From positions 434,001 through 498,000 of the forward strand of contig NZ_JAIVLK010000002.1 of assembly GCF_020524585.1 (NCBI RefSeq): a stretch of 64,000 nucleotides of DNA, read 5' to 3'. Source of the stretch: Celeribacter naphthalenivorans. GTDB lineage: Bacteria; Pseudomonadota; Alphaproteobacteria; Rhodobacterales; Rhodobacteraceae. Position 1 is the stretch's first letter. Each line of letters starts with the position of its first letter. The notes beneath the pieces were generated by a model. That model did not search any database and was not told the origin of the DNA. It was given only the letters and a program-made list of their open reading frames with translations. The position numbers were made by a program, and so were the translations under genes. This document shows, in pieces, positions 32,371-40,969 of the stretch.

Positions 32371-35221
32371 AGGTCTGATCGGGGCGCTTCGCGTTGACCT
32401 CGGCATGAATAGCGCGGAATTCACGAAGGGCGCGGATCAGGCCATTTCTTCGGTCGAGCGTATCCAGAAGCGCATGGGGGCGATTGCCTCGCGGATGCGC
32501 AGTGTGGGGACCAAGTTGTCGGTTGGGGCAACCCTGCCGCTTGTGGCTTTCGCGAAAAAATCCATGAATGCGGCGGAGGTGCAGGAAAGCGCCGTCGCAT
32601 CCATGGAAACGGCTCTGTCCTCGATGGGCAATGTTGCGGGGTACACTTCCGAGCGCCTGCAAGCCATGGCGTCCGAACTGCAAAATAAATCTCTCTACGG
32701 CGATGAGGAGATTTTGGATAAAGTTACGGCCAACCTTTTGACCTTTGGCAATGTCTCGGGTGAGGTCTTCGCGCGGGCGCAACAATCCGCTCTCGATTTG
32801 TCGGCGCGCCTGAAGCAGGATTTGCAATCTTCGACTGTGATGTTGGGCAAGGCGCTGAATGATCCGGTGAAGGGGGTCACGGCGCTGACACGTGTCGGTG
32901 TGTCGTTCACGGAACAGCAAAAGAACCAGATCAAGGCCATGGCCGAGGCGGGGGATGTCGCCGGGGCACAGAGCCTCATTCTGGATGAGCTGAACAAGCA
33001 ATATGCGGGGCAGGCGGAAACTCTGCGAAATCTTCCAAGGGGCAAAATTCAGGCGGCAATCATGGCGATTGGCGATGCGATGGAAAAGGTCGGCTCGATC
33101 ATCCTGCCTATCGTGGCGGATGTGGCGACGCATGTCGAACGCCTCGCGGTGAAATTCCAAGCCCTGTCCCCCGAGACGCAAAAGGCGGCGGTTCTGGGCG
33201 CGGCTCTCGCGGCCGCGATGGGACCGGTTGCGATTGCGGTCGGGGCGGTGGTCGTCGGGATCGGCGCGCTGCTCTCTCCGATTGGTTTGGCGGTCGTCGG
33301 CATCGGCGCGCTTGTGGGCGCGGGCACCTATCTCGTGGTCAAATGGGACGAGCTGTCCGAACGCTTCCCGGTGTTGCAGCAGGTCGCAGATGGCGCGCGC
33401 CTTGCGTTCGAGGCCCTGACGCCTGTGGTTGAATTTTTCATGGAGCAGTTTTCACTGGTTGTGGAAACCGTTTCTGCGCTGATTTCCGGGGATTGGGCGG
33501 CGGCATGGGATGCGGGCGGCCAAGTCCTGAACAATGCCGTCAAAGCCTATGTGTCGATCATGACAGGCCTCGGAGAGAAGCTTTTCGAGGTCCTTTCGGC
33601 TCTTGGCGAGATCATCGCGAAAGAGATGGCCAAGCTTGGCGACAAGATGCGCGAATGGGCGGGCAATGTCGTTGATGGGTTCGTGCAGGGGTTTAAGGAC
33701 AAAGTGGCGGACGCCAAAGCGGCAGTCACCGATTTCGGCGATAATGTCGCCGGGTGGTTCAAGGACAAACTTGGCATTCATTCCCCGTCCAAGGTGTTTG
33801 AAGGCTACGGCGTCAATATTGTCGAGGGGCTTGTGGTCGGTGTGGATGGCGCCGCACCTCTTGCAGAGCGAGCGGTGATGTCGCTGGGTGAACGCCTTAT
33901 TCAGATTGCGGCCTCAACCGGGCAAGCGATTGCGCAGGGGTTTGCATCATCTCTGGCTCAAGGTGATCTGGTGGGCGGGATCAAAGGCGTCTTCTCGAAC
34001 TATATGTCCGGGGCAACGCAATCCTTCACTTCGATTTTGTCCGATGCGTTCTCTGGCGGTGGTCTCGCGTCCATCGGCAACAGCTTGTCGACGGCTTGGG
34101 GTGGGATCACCTCTGCCATTTCTGGCATTTCTTGGGCCTCTGTCGGGTCTGTGTTCAGCGGCATCGGCGGTGCGATCTCTGCGGCCATGCCGATTGTCGG
34201 TGCGGTCAGTGCTGTCATCGGTATTTTCAAGGGTTTCAGTTCCAAGAAAATGACCGGGGCAGGCTTTGACTTTTCGTTCGAGGATGGGGCGCTCTTTGGT
34301 GGCACCTATGAGACCTGGAAGAAAAAGAGCTGGTGGGGGCTGAAAAGCAAGACGTCCACCAAGCTCAAAGCCTTCGACGATGAAACCTCCGACGCGATCA
34401 TGGAGCAAATCGAGGCGGTCCAAAAGGCTGTCGCGGCGACCTACAAAGCAGCAGGTGAAGCCGTTGAGGACGGTTTTGTCGAAGGGTTCAACTATGACTT
34501 CGGCAAGATCGAAACCAAAGGCCTGAGCGAGGACGAGATTTCCGAAAAGCTCTCCGAAGCCTTCTCCGATTACGGCGATGCGATTTCGGAAGCTATCGGG
34601 GGCGTCGGTCTTGAGCTGGCCTCGACCTTTGCACAGGTGAAAAACATTCTTGAGCCCAGTGGTCAGGCGTTTCTCGGGACATTCGCCGAGATGGCTAAGG
34701 CGGCGTCTCAAGTGGCCGATCTTGTCGGTGGCACATCTGCGTTGTCGTCTGGCGTCAGTTCTTTCGTGGCGACCTATTTTAGCGGGGCTGAACGCTTCCA
34801 AATGGTCTCTGATCAAGTGGCCGCTGTTTTCGACGATTTGAATATGGCGATCCCCGGCACGCTCAAGGGCTTTCGTGAGCTGATCCTGTCTCAGGACCTC
34901 ATGACCGAAAGCGGGCGCGAAACCTATGCCGCGCTCTTGGGTATTGCGGATGCCTTCGCGGCGGTGCACGCCGGACTTGATGAGAGCTTTGACGCCTCGG
35001 GCGGCTGGTATGCCAACGAATATGAGGCGCGTCTGGCGCAGGTCGCGGCGGCGCGCGGGTACTCGGTGGTGACTGAGGTCGCGCAATCGTCGGGCACAAC
35101 CCAATACGGGCGAACGTCGCTTGGCGGGGATGAGGGGGCTGCGGTGCAGCTTCTGCAAGCCATGCTGGGGATTTTCAAAAACTGGGACGAAGAGGGTTAT
35201 CCGCAAGAAAGGAGCTTTTGA
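32363..35221 (+). CDS. Tail tape measure protein
   Basis: A 952-aa tape measure protein that sets tail length. The N-terminal domain (about residues 1-240) matches phage tape measures (LGMNSAEFTKGADQAISSVER, KSLYGDEEILDKVTANLLTFG), then several hydrophobic helices (about 280-330), a central helical part, and a C-terminal region (about 620-952) unlike the usual tape measure. At roughly one residue per 1.5 A this implies a tail of about 140 nm. Its stop overlaps the next start by one base. Confidence 0.93.
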   Translation: MFKGLIGALRVDLGMNSAEFTKGADQAISSVERIQKRMGAIASRMRSVGTKLSVGATLPLVAFAKKSMNAAEVQESAVASMETALSSMGNVAGYTSERLQAMASELQNKSLYGDEEILDKVTANLLTFGNVSGEVFARAQQSALDLSARLKQDLQSSTVMLGKALNDPVKGVTALTRVGVSFTEQQKNQIKAMAEAGDVAGAQSLILDELNKQYAGQAETLRNLPRGKIQAAIMAIGDAMEKVGSIILPIVADVATHVERLAVKFQALSPETQKAAVLGAALAAAMGPVAIAVGAVVVGIGALLSPIGLAVVGIGALVGAGTYLVVKWDELSERFPVLQQVADGARLAFEALTPVVEFFMEQFSLVVETVSALISGDWAAAWDAGGQVLNNAVKAYVSIMTGLGEKLFEVLSALGEIIAKEMAKLGDKMREWAGNVVDGFVQGFKDKVADAKAAVTDFGDNVAGWFKDKLGIHSPSKVFEGYGVNIVEGLVVGVDGAAPLAERAVMSLGERLIQIAASTGQAIAQGFASSLAQGDLVGGIKGVFSNYMSGATQSFTSILSDAFSGGGLASIGNSLSTAWGGITSAISGISWASVGSVFSGIGGAISAAMPIVGAVSAVIGIFKGFSSKKMTGAGFDFSFEDGALFGGTYETWKKKSWWGLKSKTSTKLKAFDDETSDAIMEQIEAVQKAVAATYKAAGEAVEDGFVEGFNYDFGKIETKGLSEDEISEKLSEAFSDYGDAISEAIGGVGLELASTFAQVKNILEPSGQAFLGTFAEMAKAASQVADLVGGTSALSSGVSSFVATYFSGAERFQMVSDQVAAVFDDLNMAIPGTLKGFRELILSQDLMTESGRETYAALLGIADAFAAVHAGLDESFDASGGWYANEYEARLAQVAAARGYSVVTEVAQSSGTTQYGRTSLGGDEGAAVQLLQAMLGIFKNWDEEGYPQERSF

Positions 35222-36111
35222 TGCTGGTATGTGAGCCGGTCGAGATGTCGCTGGATGCAATCTCGGTTTCCTTGCCCGAAGACGATGCGCCGGCATGGGA
35301 TGGGGTCACGGTTTGGGAGCTTGGGGCGTGGGTTGTCCGCGATCATCGCATCTTTGAGAGCATGGTCGCGGACAATACCGGCATTGATCCGGCGACGGTC
35401 GATCAGAGCAAGGTGTCGGCGGAATGGTTGGAGGTGCAATATACCAACGCCTTCCGCGCCTTCGACGGCGTGCTCGACAATCCGACGGTCGGCTCTGAGA
35501 AGATCGAGATCGATGTCACGGTCGCGGAAAGTTTCGACGTGCTGGGCCTGTTTGGCGTCCGGGGTGTCTCGGTCTCCGTGACGTTTTACAACGCAGCGGG
35601 CCAGAAGGTCGGAGAGCGCAACCTGTCGCTCGGTGGGCGCATCGTGTCGGGATGGATGGAGTGGTTTACCGTCCAGCCAACGCCGCGCCGAGACAAGGCG
35701 TTCTTTTACAATATTCCGGTCTCAGCGCGGCGGGCCGTGGTCGAGCTCCAAGGCGGGGCATTGCGCCTTGGTGAGGTCTTCTTGGGGCGGTCGTTTTATG
35801 TCGGAGAAGCGCAGCCCAGAACCGCAGGGCGGGCGGTGACGGCGTCTCGCTATGAAGTCAATGACTTCGGGCGCACGATCTGGACCAAGCGTCCGACGCG
35901 GCGAGAGATGACCTATATCGTCGAGGCGGATCGCCTTGCGTTCGAGTCTATCGAGCCACGCATGGGGGATTTGGCCGGGTCACTGGTTGTCACCGTCGGG
36001 GCCTTCAATATCCCATCCACCATTCAATTCGGAATTCTGGGCACAATCGACTGGGCCGAAGATGGCCCGGACGAATATCTCTATTCCTTCTCAATCAAGG
36101 GGCTGTCATGA
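35221..36111 (+). CDS. Distal tail / tail-tip protein (family uncertain)
   Basis: A 296-aa beta-rich protein; the ATG at 35,221 follows AAGGAGC and overlaps the tape measure stop. The pattern (ISVSLPEDDAPAWDGVTVWE, VVRDHRIFESMVADNTGIDP, RREMTYIVEADRLAF) is one I recall from hypothetical tail proteins after the tape measure in siphophages. It may do the work of several tail-tip proteins, since no hub, NlpC/P60 or large host-specificity gene is present. Function is inferred from position. Confidence 0.6.
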   Translation: MLVCEPVEMSLDAISVSLPEDDAPAWDGVTVWELGAWVVRDHRIFESMVADNTGIDPATVDQSKVSAEWLEVQYTNAFRAFDGVLDNPTVGSEKIEIDVTVAESFDVLGLFGVRGVSVSVTFYNAAGQKVGERNLSLGGRIVSGWMEWFTVQPTPRRDKAFFYNIPVSARRAVVELQGGALRLGEVFLGRSFYVGEAQPRTAGRAVTASRYEVNDFGRTIWTKRPTRREMTYIVEADRLAFESIEPRMGDLAGSLVVTVGAFNIPSTIQFGILGTIDWAEDGPDEYLYSFSIKGLS

Positions 36112-36854
36112 GCTTTACCGAAATCACGCCATACGATGGGCAATTGCCGAGCTCGGATGATTCCGCGTCGTTCGATGGTCGGGCCGCGGCTCTCATGTCC
36201 TGGCTGGTGGCAAACTTTGCACCTGAATTGCAGGCGCTGGCTGTCGAAATCGCCACGGCTTTGAATGGTGAGGAAGACACGTTGGCGTCTCTTCAAGCGT
36301 TGCGGGGTGATCTTAAGAACGTTGCCAGAGTGTCCCCTCATGAGGGTGCCAACCTGCATGCGCTCACAGAAACGGGGTTCTTTGTCGTCGATGGCACGGC
36401 TGGAAACCTCCCTTCTGAGGGGCGACATCATGCTATCGCGGTTCGTAACAACTATGACAACCTGACGCTTTTGCTGATCAATGCGCTCACGTCTGACCTT
36501 TACCTGAAGGCCAAGGTTGGTGGGGTATGGCAAACCCCTGTTCGTTTTGCGCGGGCAGATGAAGTGCCGGGATTGGGGCAACGCTGGGATGATGTGTCGA
36601 GTGAATATTCCAGCGGAATTGCGTATCAAAACACTGAGCCTAGAGAGATTGAGTTTGCGGTGCAGATCAACACGAATGCCGGGTCTGGCAGCACCGACAT
36701 CCAAGCTTCACACGATGGTGTGACTTGGGTGTCGCTCGCCAATATCAGCGGCAATAACGGCAAGACAATTTCATTCTCTGTCCCGCCGCTTGGGTATTTT
36801 CGCTCAAGCAACGCGGGGGCCGTGTTGGGATGGAAAGTTAAGAGGACCGTGTAA
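36108..36854 (+). CDS. Putative tail fibre protein
   Basis: A 248-aa protein with a helical N-terminal anchor (about 25-75) and a beta-rich C-terminal part (about 90-248) containing LTLLLINALTSDLYLKAKVGGV and a terminal GYFRSSNAGAVLGWKVKR. The position ahead of a fibre assembly chaperone and overlap with the previous gene (ATGA) suggest a short fibre or receptor-binding protein. Confidence 0.65.
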   Translation: MSFTEITPYDGQLPSSDDSASFDGRAAALMSWLVANFAPELQALAVEIATALNGEEDTLASLQALRGDLKNVARVSPHEGANLHALTETGFFVVDGTAGNLPSEGRHHAIAVRNNYDNLTLLLINALTSDLYLKAKVGGVWQTPVRFARADEVPGLGQRWDDVSSEYSSGIAYQNTEPREIEFAVQINTNAGSGSTDIQASHDGVTWVSLANISGNNGKTISFSVPPLGYFRSSNAGAVLGWKVKRTV

Positions 36855-36855
36855 A

Positions 36856-37215
36856 ATGGCACACATCGGATTTTATCATCCCGAGCGCGGGTACTGGCAG
36901 GCGACATCTGAGCCGAGCGAAGAGGTCCGAGCGACCTATCCAGAGGGGACGGTTCGGGTTCAAATCAAGCCCGGCGCGGATTATCACTGGCAGGATGGCG
37001 AATGGGTTTTTGTGGCACCGGCGCGCGATGATCTTTTGATCGGAATTCGCGCCACACGCACGTCTCTTCTGGTCGCTTCCGACTGGACACAGATGCCGGA
37101 CAGCCCGCTTTCCGCAGCCGAGAAATCCGTCTGGGCGACGTACCGCCAAGCGTTGCGTGACATTACGGAATCCGAAGACCTGAGTGCCGTGGTCTGGCCC
37201 ACGGCGCCCACCTGA
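36856..37215 (+). CDS. Tail fibre assembly chaperone (Phage_tail_APC-like)
   Basis: A 119-aa protein starting at the ATG at 36,856, one base after the previous stop. The C-terminal half has the family signature DWTQMPDSPLSAAEKSVWATYRQALRDI; the N-terminal half (GFYHPERGYWQATSEPSEEV) may bind fibre ends. It helps fibre folding or attachment. Confidence 0.88.
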   Translation: MAHIGFYHPERGYWQATSEPSEEVRATYPEGTVRVQIKPGADYHWQDGEWVFVAPARDDLLIGIRATRTSLLVASDWTQMPDSPLSAAEKSVWATYRQALRDITESEDLSAVVWPTAPT

Positions 37216-37239
37216 TCTCACCCACAAAACAGCAATACG

Positions 37240-37262
37240 AGCCGCCTTCGGGCGGCTTTTTT
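37240..37262 (+). terminator. Rho-independent terminator after the tail operon
   Basis: AGCCGCC-TTCG-GGCGGCT with a perfect 7-bp stem, UUCG-type loop and six T. It ends the structural transcript 16 bp before the lysis gene. Confidence 0.92.
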
Positions 37263-37278
37263 ATGACTTGAGGACACA

Positions 37279-38013
37279 ATGAGCAAACTTGAACACATCG
37301 CCTCGACGAAGGCCGCTTTGACCGTTTCGGGCGGCTCGATGGCCTGGCCTTTTCTCGTCCCGTCACCGGACCAATATGCCAGCTTTTTGAACCTGATTGT
37401 GGTGCCGACCATCGGTGCGCTGATTGCCGTGGTCACCTTTTTGATCAAGTGGCGGCAATTTTGGCGCGGGCGGGCGTCGGGGTTTCATAAGGATGAAAGC
37501 GGTGCGGTCGGAAAGCGTGGCCTGATTGTCGGCGGTGTTTTGACCGCAGCACTGGCAAGCGGGCAGTGGGCCTATACCTCCGCATGGGAGGGCTACGAGA
37601 ATTGCGTTTATCTCGACAGCGGTGGTTACCCGACGGTTGGTGTCGGACACATGGACCCATCGCTTGAACTGGGCGCGTGCTATTCCGACGCCCAGATCGA
37701 GGCGTGGTTCTGGCAGGATATGGAATGGAAAGTGGATCGACCTCTGAGCCGCTGCATCAGCCACCAAAGCCTGCCTGAGAATACCGTCATGGCGGTGCGC
37801 GACTGGACGTTCAATGTCGGGGCAGGGGCGGCCTGTGGCTCAACACTGGTACGTCTTTTGAACGCCGGGAAGGTCAAGGAGGCCTGCGAGGAATTGCCGC
37901 GCTGGGTGTTCGTCAAAGGCTTCATCGTGCGCGGCCTTGAAAACCGCCGCTGGCGAGGCTTGCCCGGCATGCCGCCGTCAAACCGGGCGCTTTGCCTGTC
38001 GGGTTTGGTGTGA
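37279..38013 (+). CDS. Endolysin (GH24 lysozyme) with N-terminal holin/SAR-like spans
   Basis: A 244-aa protein that cleaves peptidoglycan. Residues about 95-244 form a GH24 (T4-type) lysozyme: catalytic E, D and T occur in SAWEGYENCVYLDSGGYPTVG with the T4 spacing E-x8-D-x5-T. Two hydrophobic stretches lie ahead, a strong one at about 36-57 and a Gly/Ala-rich one at about 80-97 that resembles a signal-arrest-release segment. The first 75 residues look like a small holin-type domain joined to a SAR endolysin; a frame error cannot be excluded, but the frame is continuous. Confidence 0.85.
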   Translation: MSKLEHIASTKAALTVSGGSMAWPFLVPSPDQYASFLNLIVVPTIGALIAVVTFLIKWRQFWRGRASGFHKDESGAVGKRGLIVGGVLTAALASGQWAYTSAWEGYENCVYLDSGGYPTVGVGHMDPSLELGACYSDAQIEAWFWQDMEWKVDRPLSRCISHQSLPENTVMAVRDWTFNVGAGAACGSTLVRLLNAGKVKEACEELPRWVFVKGFIVRGLENRRWRGLPGMPPSNRALCLSGLV

Positions 38014-38285
38014 TGTCCCGGTTGTGGGCAAAGATCGTCACGCCGCTTGTTCTCGCGCTTGCTGTGGTCGTTCTATCCCTCGGCGGGTGGGCTTGGTGGC
38101 TGCAACTGGGCAATGCGTCTCTCAGGCAAGATTTGCGGGGTCTGCGCACGGATTTGGCCACGCAGACCGCTCTTGCATCTTCCAACGCCACGCGCCTCGG
38201 CAACTGTCGGGCGCTCGTGTCCATCAAAAGTGAGGTATCCCATGCTGCGGACGATGACCTTTCCAACCGTCTTTCTCGTCCTTAG
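38013..38285 (+). CDS. Probable inner-membrane spanin (Rz-like)
   Basis: A 90-aa protein: one membrane span (about residues 10-28), then a helical periplasmic region (NASLRQDLRGLRTDLATQ). The start (ATG at 38,013) overlaps the endolysin stop. Size, topology and position after the endolysin match an i-spanin. Confidence 0.75.
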   Translation: MSRLWAKIVTPLVLALAVVVLSLGGWAWWLQLGNASLRQDLRGLRTDLATQTALASSNATRLGNCRALVSIKSEVSHAADDDLSNRLSRP

Positions 38286-38478
38286 CGGGTGCTGGGATAC
38301 ACGAGAAGCAATCACTGTGCCGGATACAGAAGTGAATTTCTGCGAGGTGGTTCAGGGTGAGAAGCTGTTTCAGCCGGAGACCGCGTTGGCGATTGTGAAC
38401 ACGGATCGCGCTGTGGCGGAGCAGGTCGAAACAGAGAACGAGGTGTGGCGGAAAGAGTGTCGAGTGAGCGTCGAGTAG
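38242..38478 (+). CDS. Small lipoprotein, possible outer-membrane spanin (Rz1-like)
   Basis: A 78-aa frame that overlaps the end of the i-spanin gene by 44 bp in another frame, as Rz1 does with Rz. It begins with a short hydrophobic segment ending in LSGC, a lipobox, then an acidic mature part. GAGG lies before the ATG at 38,242. The mature region is longer and more acidic than most Rz1 proteins, so the assignment is tentative. Confidence 0.65.
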   Translation: MLRTMTFPTVFLVLSGCWDTREAITVPDTEVNFCEVVQGEKLFQPETALAIVNTDRAVAEQVETENEVWRKECRVSVE

Positions 38479-39084
38479 ACGATTTTCGAGGCTCACACCT
38501 TCACATTTTGTTCTTGTTATGTCTCTGTGAGACATTTCAAATAACATTATGTTTTAAATGAATATCGCATGAATTCAAAATCCCCCGGCTTTGCGGCCTT
38601 ACCGGTTCGAGGCCGGCCACGGGTACCAATTTGGACAAGAGGTTCTCCACCAAAGCCCGAAGTGTGAGCGCATGTTGCTCACACAGGCGACGCCCACTTT
38701 CCTGTTTCGTTGTGATTTTGTTCTGCTTGGTGATTTGGGTTGGGAGTTGAGTAGAGGTTGGGGCAGAGAAGGTCGGCTCAGGGCCGATACCGAAGTTCCT
38801 TCAGTTTGGGTGGGAAGCGGTCATCTTCTGTACTGAGCATGAATAATCGCAAAAGGGCTGATGTCGTTTCTAAAATTTGCAGCTCAGTTACTTTTTATTA
38901 ACCAACCTGCGCTTAAGCTGAACTTGGCTCAAGCAGTGCCCACTAAACCTATCAACTTACCAATCCTAAAGCTCTACGATTTCGAAAACTGAAAAAACTT
39001 CGATTGCATTCGCGTCGAAGTTTTTCGGCATGGAAAATGTTTCTTCTTCAGGTTGAGTAACGACTTGTTAACCAACATCTGTTC
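38479..39084. other. Non-coding stretch at start of cargo region
   Basis: About 600 bp without a convincing gene. It contains a perfect 8-bp hairpin at 38,662-38,684 (GTGTGAGC / GCTCACAC), and two TTAACC-N11 promoter-like elements at 38,898 and 39,068. Part of the sequence (about 38,850-38,910) reappears diverged at 40,370-40,430. AT content is higher than in the phage genes. Confidence 0.5.
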
Positions 39085-39300
39085 ATGCTGAGAGGAAGCG
39101 GGAGAAGAAAGACAATTGGCAGGCAAAAAGTTTTTCTTATACTCGTCTTGATATGCGGGCTGGTCGGTTCCTCCCTATTGGTCGGCAGACTGATAGCTGT
39201 TCAGTCATTCGCGAGCATCGCGACATATCTCACGCTGGTAATTGTTACTGGTTTAGCTGTGTTCATTTACAACAGGTACTTTGGGGAGGGAAATGAATGA
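39085..39300 (+). CDS. Small two-span membrane protein of the cargo region
   Basis: A 71-aa protein with two hydrophobic spans (about residues 15-34 and 45-62). The ATG at 39,085 lies inside a promoter-like element, so the real start may be an ATT at 39,115 downstream of GGGAGAAG; the diverged second copy at 40,532 has ATG at that place. It overlaps the next gene (ATGAATGA). AT-rich; function unknown. Confidence 0.55.
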   Translation: MLRGSGRRKTIGRQKVFLILVLICGLVGSSLLVGRLIAVQSFASIATYLTLVIVTGLAVFIYNRYFGEGNE

Positions 39301-39512
39301 CGATCTCGGAGCATCCAAATTTGAAGAGCGTCTATGCGGATGCTTTGGTCCTTAGTCGGGACGAGACCCAATCGCTCAATATGCGCCGAGCCGCATTGCG
39401 ACTTGTTTTGGCAATCCGTATGGAAGTTGGTGAAGACCGCTTGAGTGAAAAGTCATCCTTCGATCAAAGGAGCTGCTCCACGGCTCTAGATCGGGTTCTT
39501 TTCCACAAATGA
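39297..39512 (+). CDS. Small helical cargo protein, unknown
   Basis: A 71-aa soluble protein (MTISEHPNLKSVYADALVL..., RRAALRLVLAIRME) translated from an ATG overlapping the preceding stop, suggesting a two-gene unit with the membrane protein. No family recognised. Confidence 0.55.
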   Translation: MTISEHPNLKSVYADALVLSRDETQSLNMRRAALRLVLAIRMEVGEDRLSEKSSFDQRSCSTALDRVLFHK

Positions 39513-39618
39513 TTTCCACAAGATAATCCACATGCAATTCGGGTTCTCGAGCGTTTTGTTAATCATCTGGTAACCAATTTGAACGAAATCTTACGCTGAA
39601 ATTATCTATGGAGGATGT

Positions 39619-39771
39619 ATGTTTAAGATATTGCAAAGTGCTGCCGCAAATTGGTCGGTTAGTCAGGGTAATTTTGCAGACCGTCTCCGTTTCATTAAGG
39701 CCCATCCTGAAGTTGTGTGGAAGGATGTCCGCAACATTGCATCGGCAGCACTATGTCGAGCTACGGGCTAA
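39619..39771 (+). CDS. 50-aa cargo ORF
   Basis: An ORF with a clear GGAGG-type ribosome site 4-8 bp before its ATG (39,619): MFKILQSAAANWSVSQG..., then RLRFIKAHPEVVWKD. Its stop is followed by a hairpin with a T-run. No similarity recognised. Confidence 0.5.
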   Translation: MFKILQSAAANWSVSQGNFADRLRFIKAHPEVVWKDVRNIASAALCRATG

Positions 39772-39794
39772 ACTTCGTTTCCCCAAATAGCTCT

Positions 39795-39835
39795 CCACCA
39801 AATGCCAGCGAAAGCGCGTGAAAATGGTGGTTTTT
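39795..39835 (+). terminator. Terminator-like hairpin in cargo region
   Basis: CCACCA pairs with TGGTGG across a long (24-nt) loop, then TTTTT. It follows the 50-aa ORF. Confidence 0.45.
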
Positions 39836-39955
39836 CGCCGCATCTAGCCTAGCTAAGAGCGAGAAATCGCGCACGAAACTGCCCATACTCTTCATTTAAC
39901 TTTTTGTTAAGGGACTCGGCGCGCAATAGTCATATCCCAAACACGGAGGCTTACC

Positions 39956-40198
39956 GTGAATATTCAGACACTTTTACTGACCAACCCCCTTCAAGAAGGG
40001 GCGGAGAAGGCTCAACAGCCCCCATCTCCTTCACCGCTGCGAATTGAGCTGGCAACCTACCGCAACCAGCTTTTAACAGCTTTTTCTGACGCCGACATTT
40101 CGGGATTTGAAGCCACAAAAATGGCTTTGGCTGAAATGCTACGCGAGGTGGAAGAGGAACTTAGAGACGTGAGGGCGCGGGAACAACAGAAAGTGTAA
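39956..40198 (+). CDS. 80-aa cargo protein, unknown
   Basis: A GTG-started ORF preceded by GGAGG: N-terminal Pro-rich stretch, then a helical C-terminus (FSDADISGFEATKMALAEML, EVEEELRDVRAREQQ). A TTAACC-N11 element lies about 40 bp upstream at 39,907. Unknown function. Confidence 0.55.
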   Translation: MNIQTLLLTNPLQEGAEKAQQPPSPSPLRIELATYRNQLLTAFSDADISGFEATKMALAEMLREVEEELRDVRAREQQKV

Positions 40199-40369
40199 AT
40201 AGTTGCTGCGCCAGCGTCTGAAGTTCGTAATGCCTGCTACACATGTCGTAAAAGACAACTTTCTCAATGGCCTTCTGCTGTTTTGGTCAAGGTATAAGGC
40301 CACATGTTGGAGATCACCGGCGGACTAAATGGCTTGAGGTCGGTCAATCTCTGCACGGGGTAGGTATGA

Positions 40370-40642
40370 TCGTAAAGGGCTGACGCCGTTGCTAGAATTT
40401 GCAGGTAAGTCACCCTTTATTAACCAGCTCGCGTCGAAGATTCTCGGTATGCAATAAGCTCCCCTTTAATTTGAGAAGCGCGTTGTTAAGCAATTTGTGC
40501 TCACGCATAGATCAATCAGGGAAAGCAAACAATGAGCAGGCAAAAAGTTTTTCTTATACTCGTCTTGATATGCGGGCCGGTCGGTTCCTTCCTATTGGTC
40601 GGCAGACTGATAGCTATTCATCTAATTCCTTCACAATGTTAG
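40370..40642 (+). repeat. Diverged duplicate of the 38.85-39.2 kb segment, with truncated ORF
   Basis: The leader around 40,374-40,430 matches 38,855-38,910 and the stretch 40,536-40,615 matches 39,118-39,197 with only three mismatches. In this copy the membrane protein frame (ATG 40,532) ends after 36 codons at 40,642, so it is a truncated version. Two more TTAACC-N11 elements lie at 40,420 and 40,486. Confidence 0.75.
40532..40642 (+). pseudogene. Truncated second copy of the small membrane protein
   Basis: 36 codons (MSRQKVFLILVLICGPVG...) almost identical to the first span of the protein at 39,085, then divergence and a TAG. It could still make a one-span peptide. Confidence 0.6.
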
Positions 40643-40704
40643 GCGCCAATTAAATAATTATTCGTACCTTTCTGCTAGCTAGAAAAAAACGATTAGGAGT
40701 AAGC

Positions 40705-40878
40705 ATGCGGAAAGATATATCTAAAAAGGCGAGGCAACGCAGCCGCAATGAATTGTTTCTTTTGCTTATGGAATTTGATTTTGACAATCCTGTGTTTCCA
40801 GTCAAAAGAAAACCAAAAGCACCTAGCGTAAAGGCGAAAATAGCTCTTATGTTCCAGAATGACGAATTTATTTTTTGA
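40705..40878 (+). CDS. 57-aa basic cargo ORF
   Basis: An ATG with AGGAG 5-9 bp ahead starts a 57-codon, Lys/Arg-rich ORF (MRKDISKKARQRSRNELF..., FPVKRKPKAPSVKAKIALMF). The TGA lies at the outer edge of the IS element, so the natural C-terminus may have been lost to the insertion. Function unknown. Confidence 0.5.
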   Translation: MRKDISKKARQRSRNELFLLLMEFDFDNPVFPVKRKPKAPSVKAKIALMFQNDEFIF

Positions 40879-40969
40879 ACAAGTGAGCTACTTCCCAATG
40901 TTTGGACAGGATCTGGCGTAAATTAAGCTACTCGTCGCACCTGCTGATCGGGTTGGGTTTCGTTATTTC

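Noticed and set aside
23189-38478. Gene transfer agent instead of prophage
   Set aside because: GTA clusters lack integrase, repressor, att repeats and a phage origin, all of which are present here, and the tail-tip genes of GTAs are missing.
38591-38836. 81-codon plus-strand frame in the cargo leader
   Set aside because: No ribosome site, unusual composition and an internal perfect hairpin; more likely non-coding.
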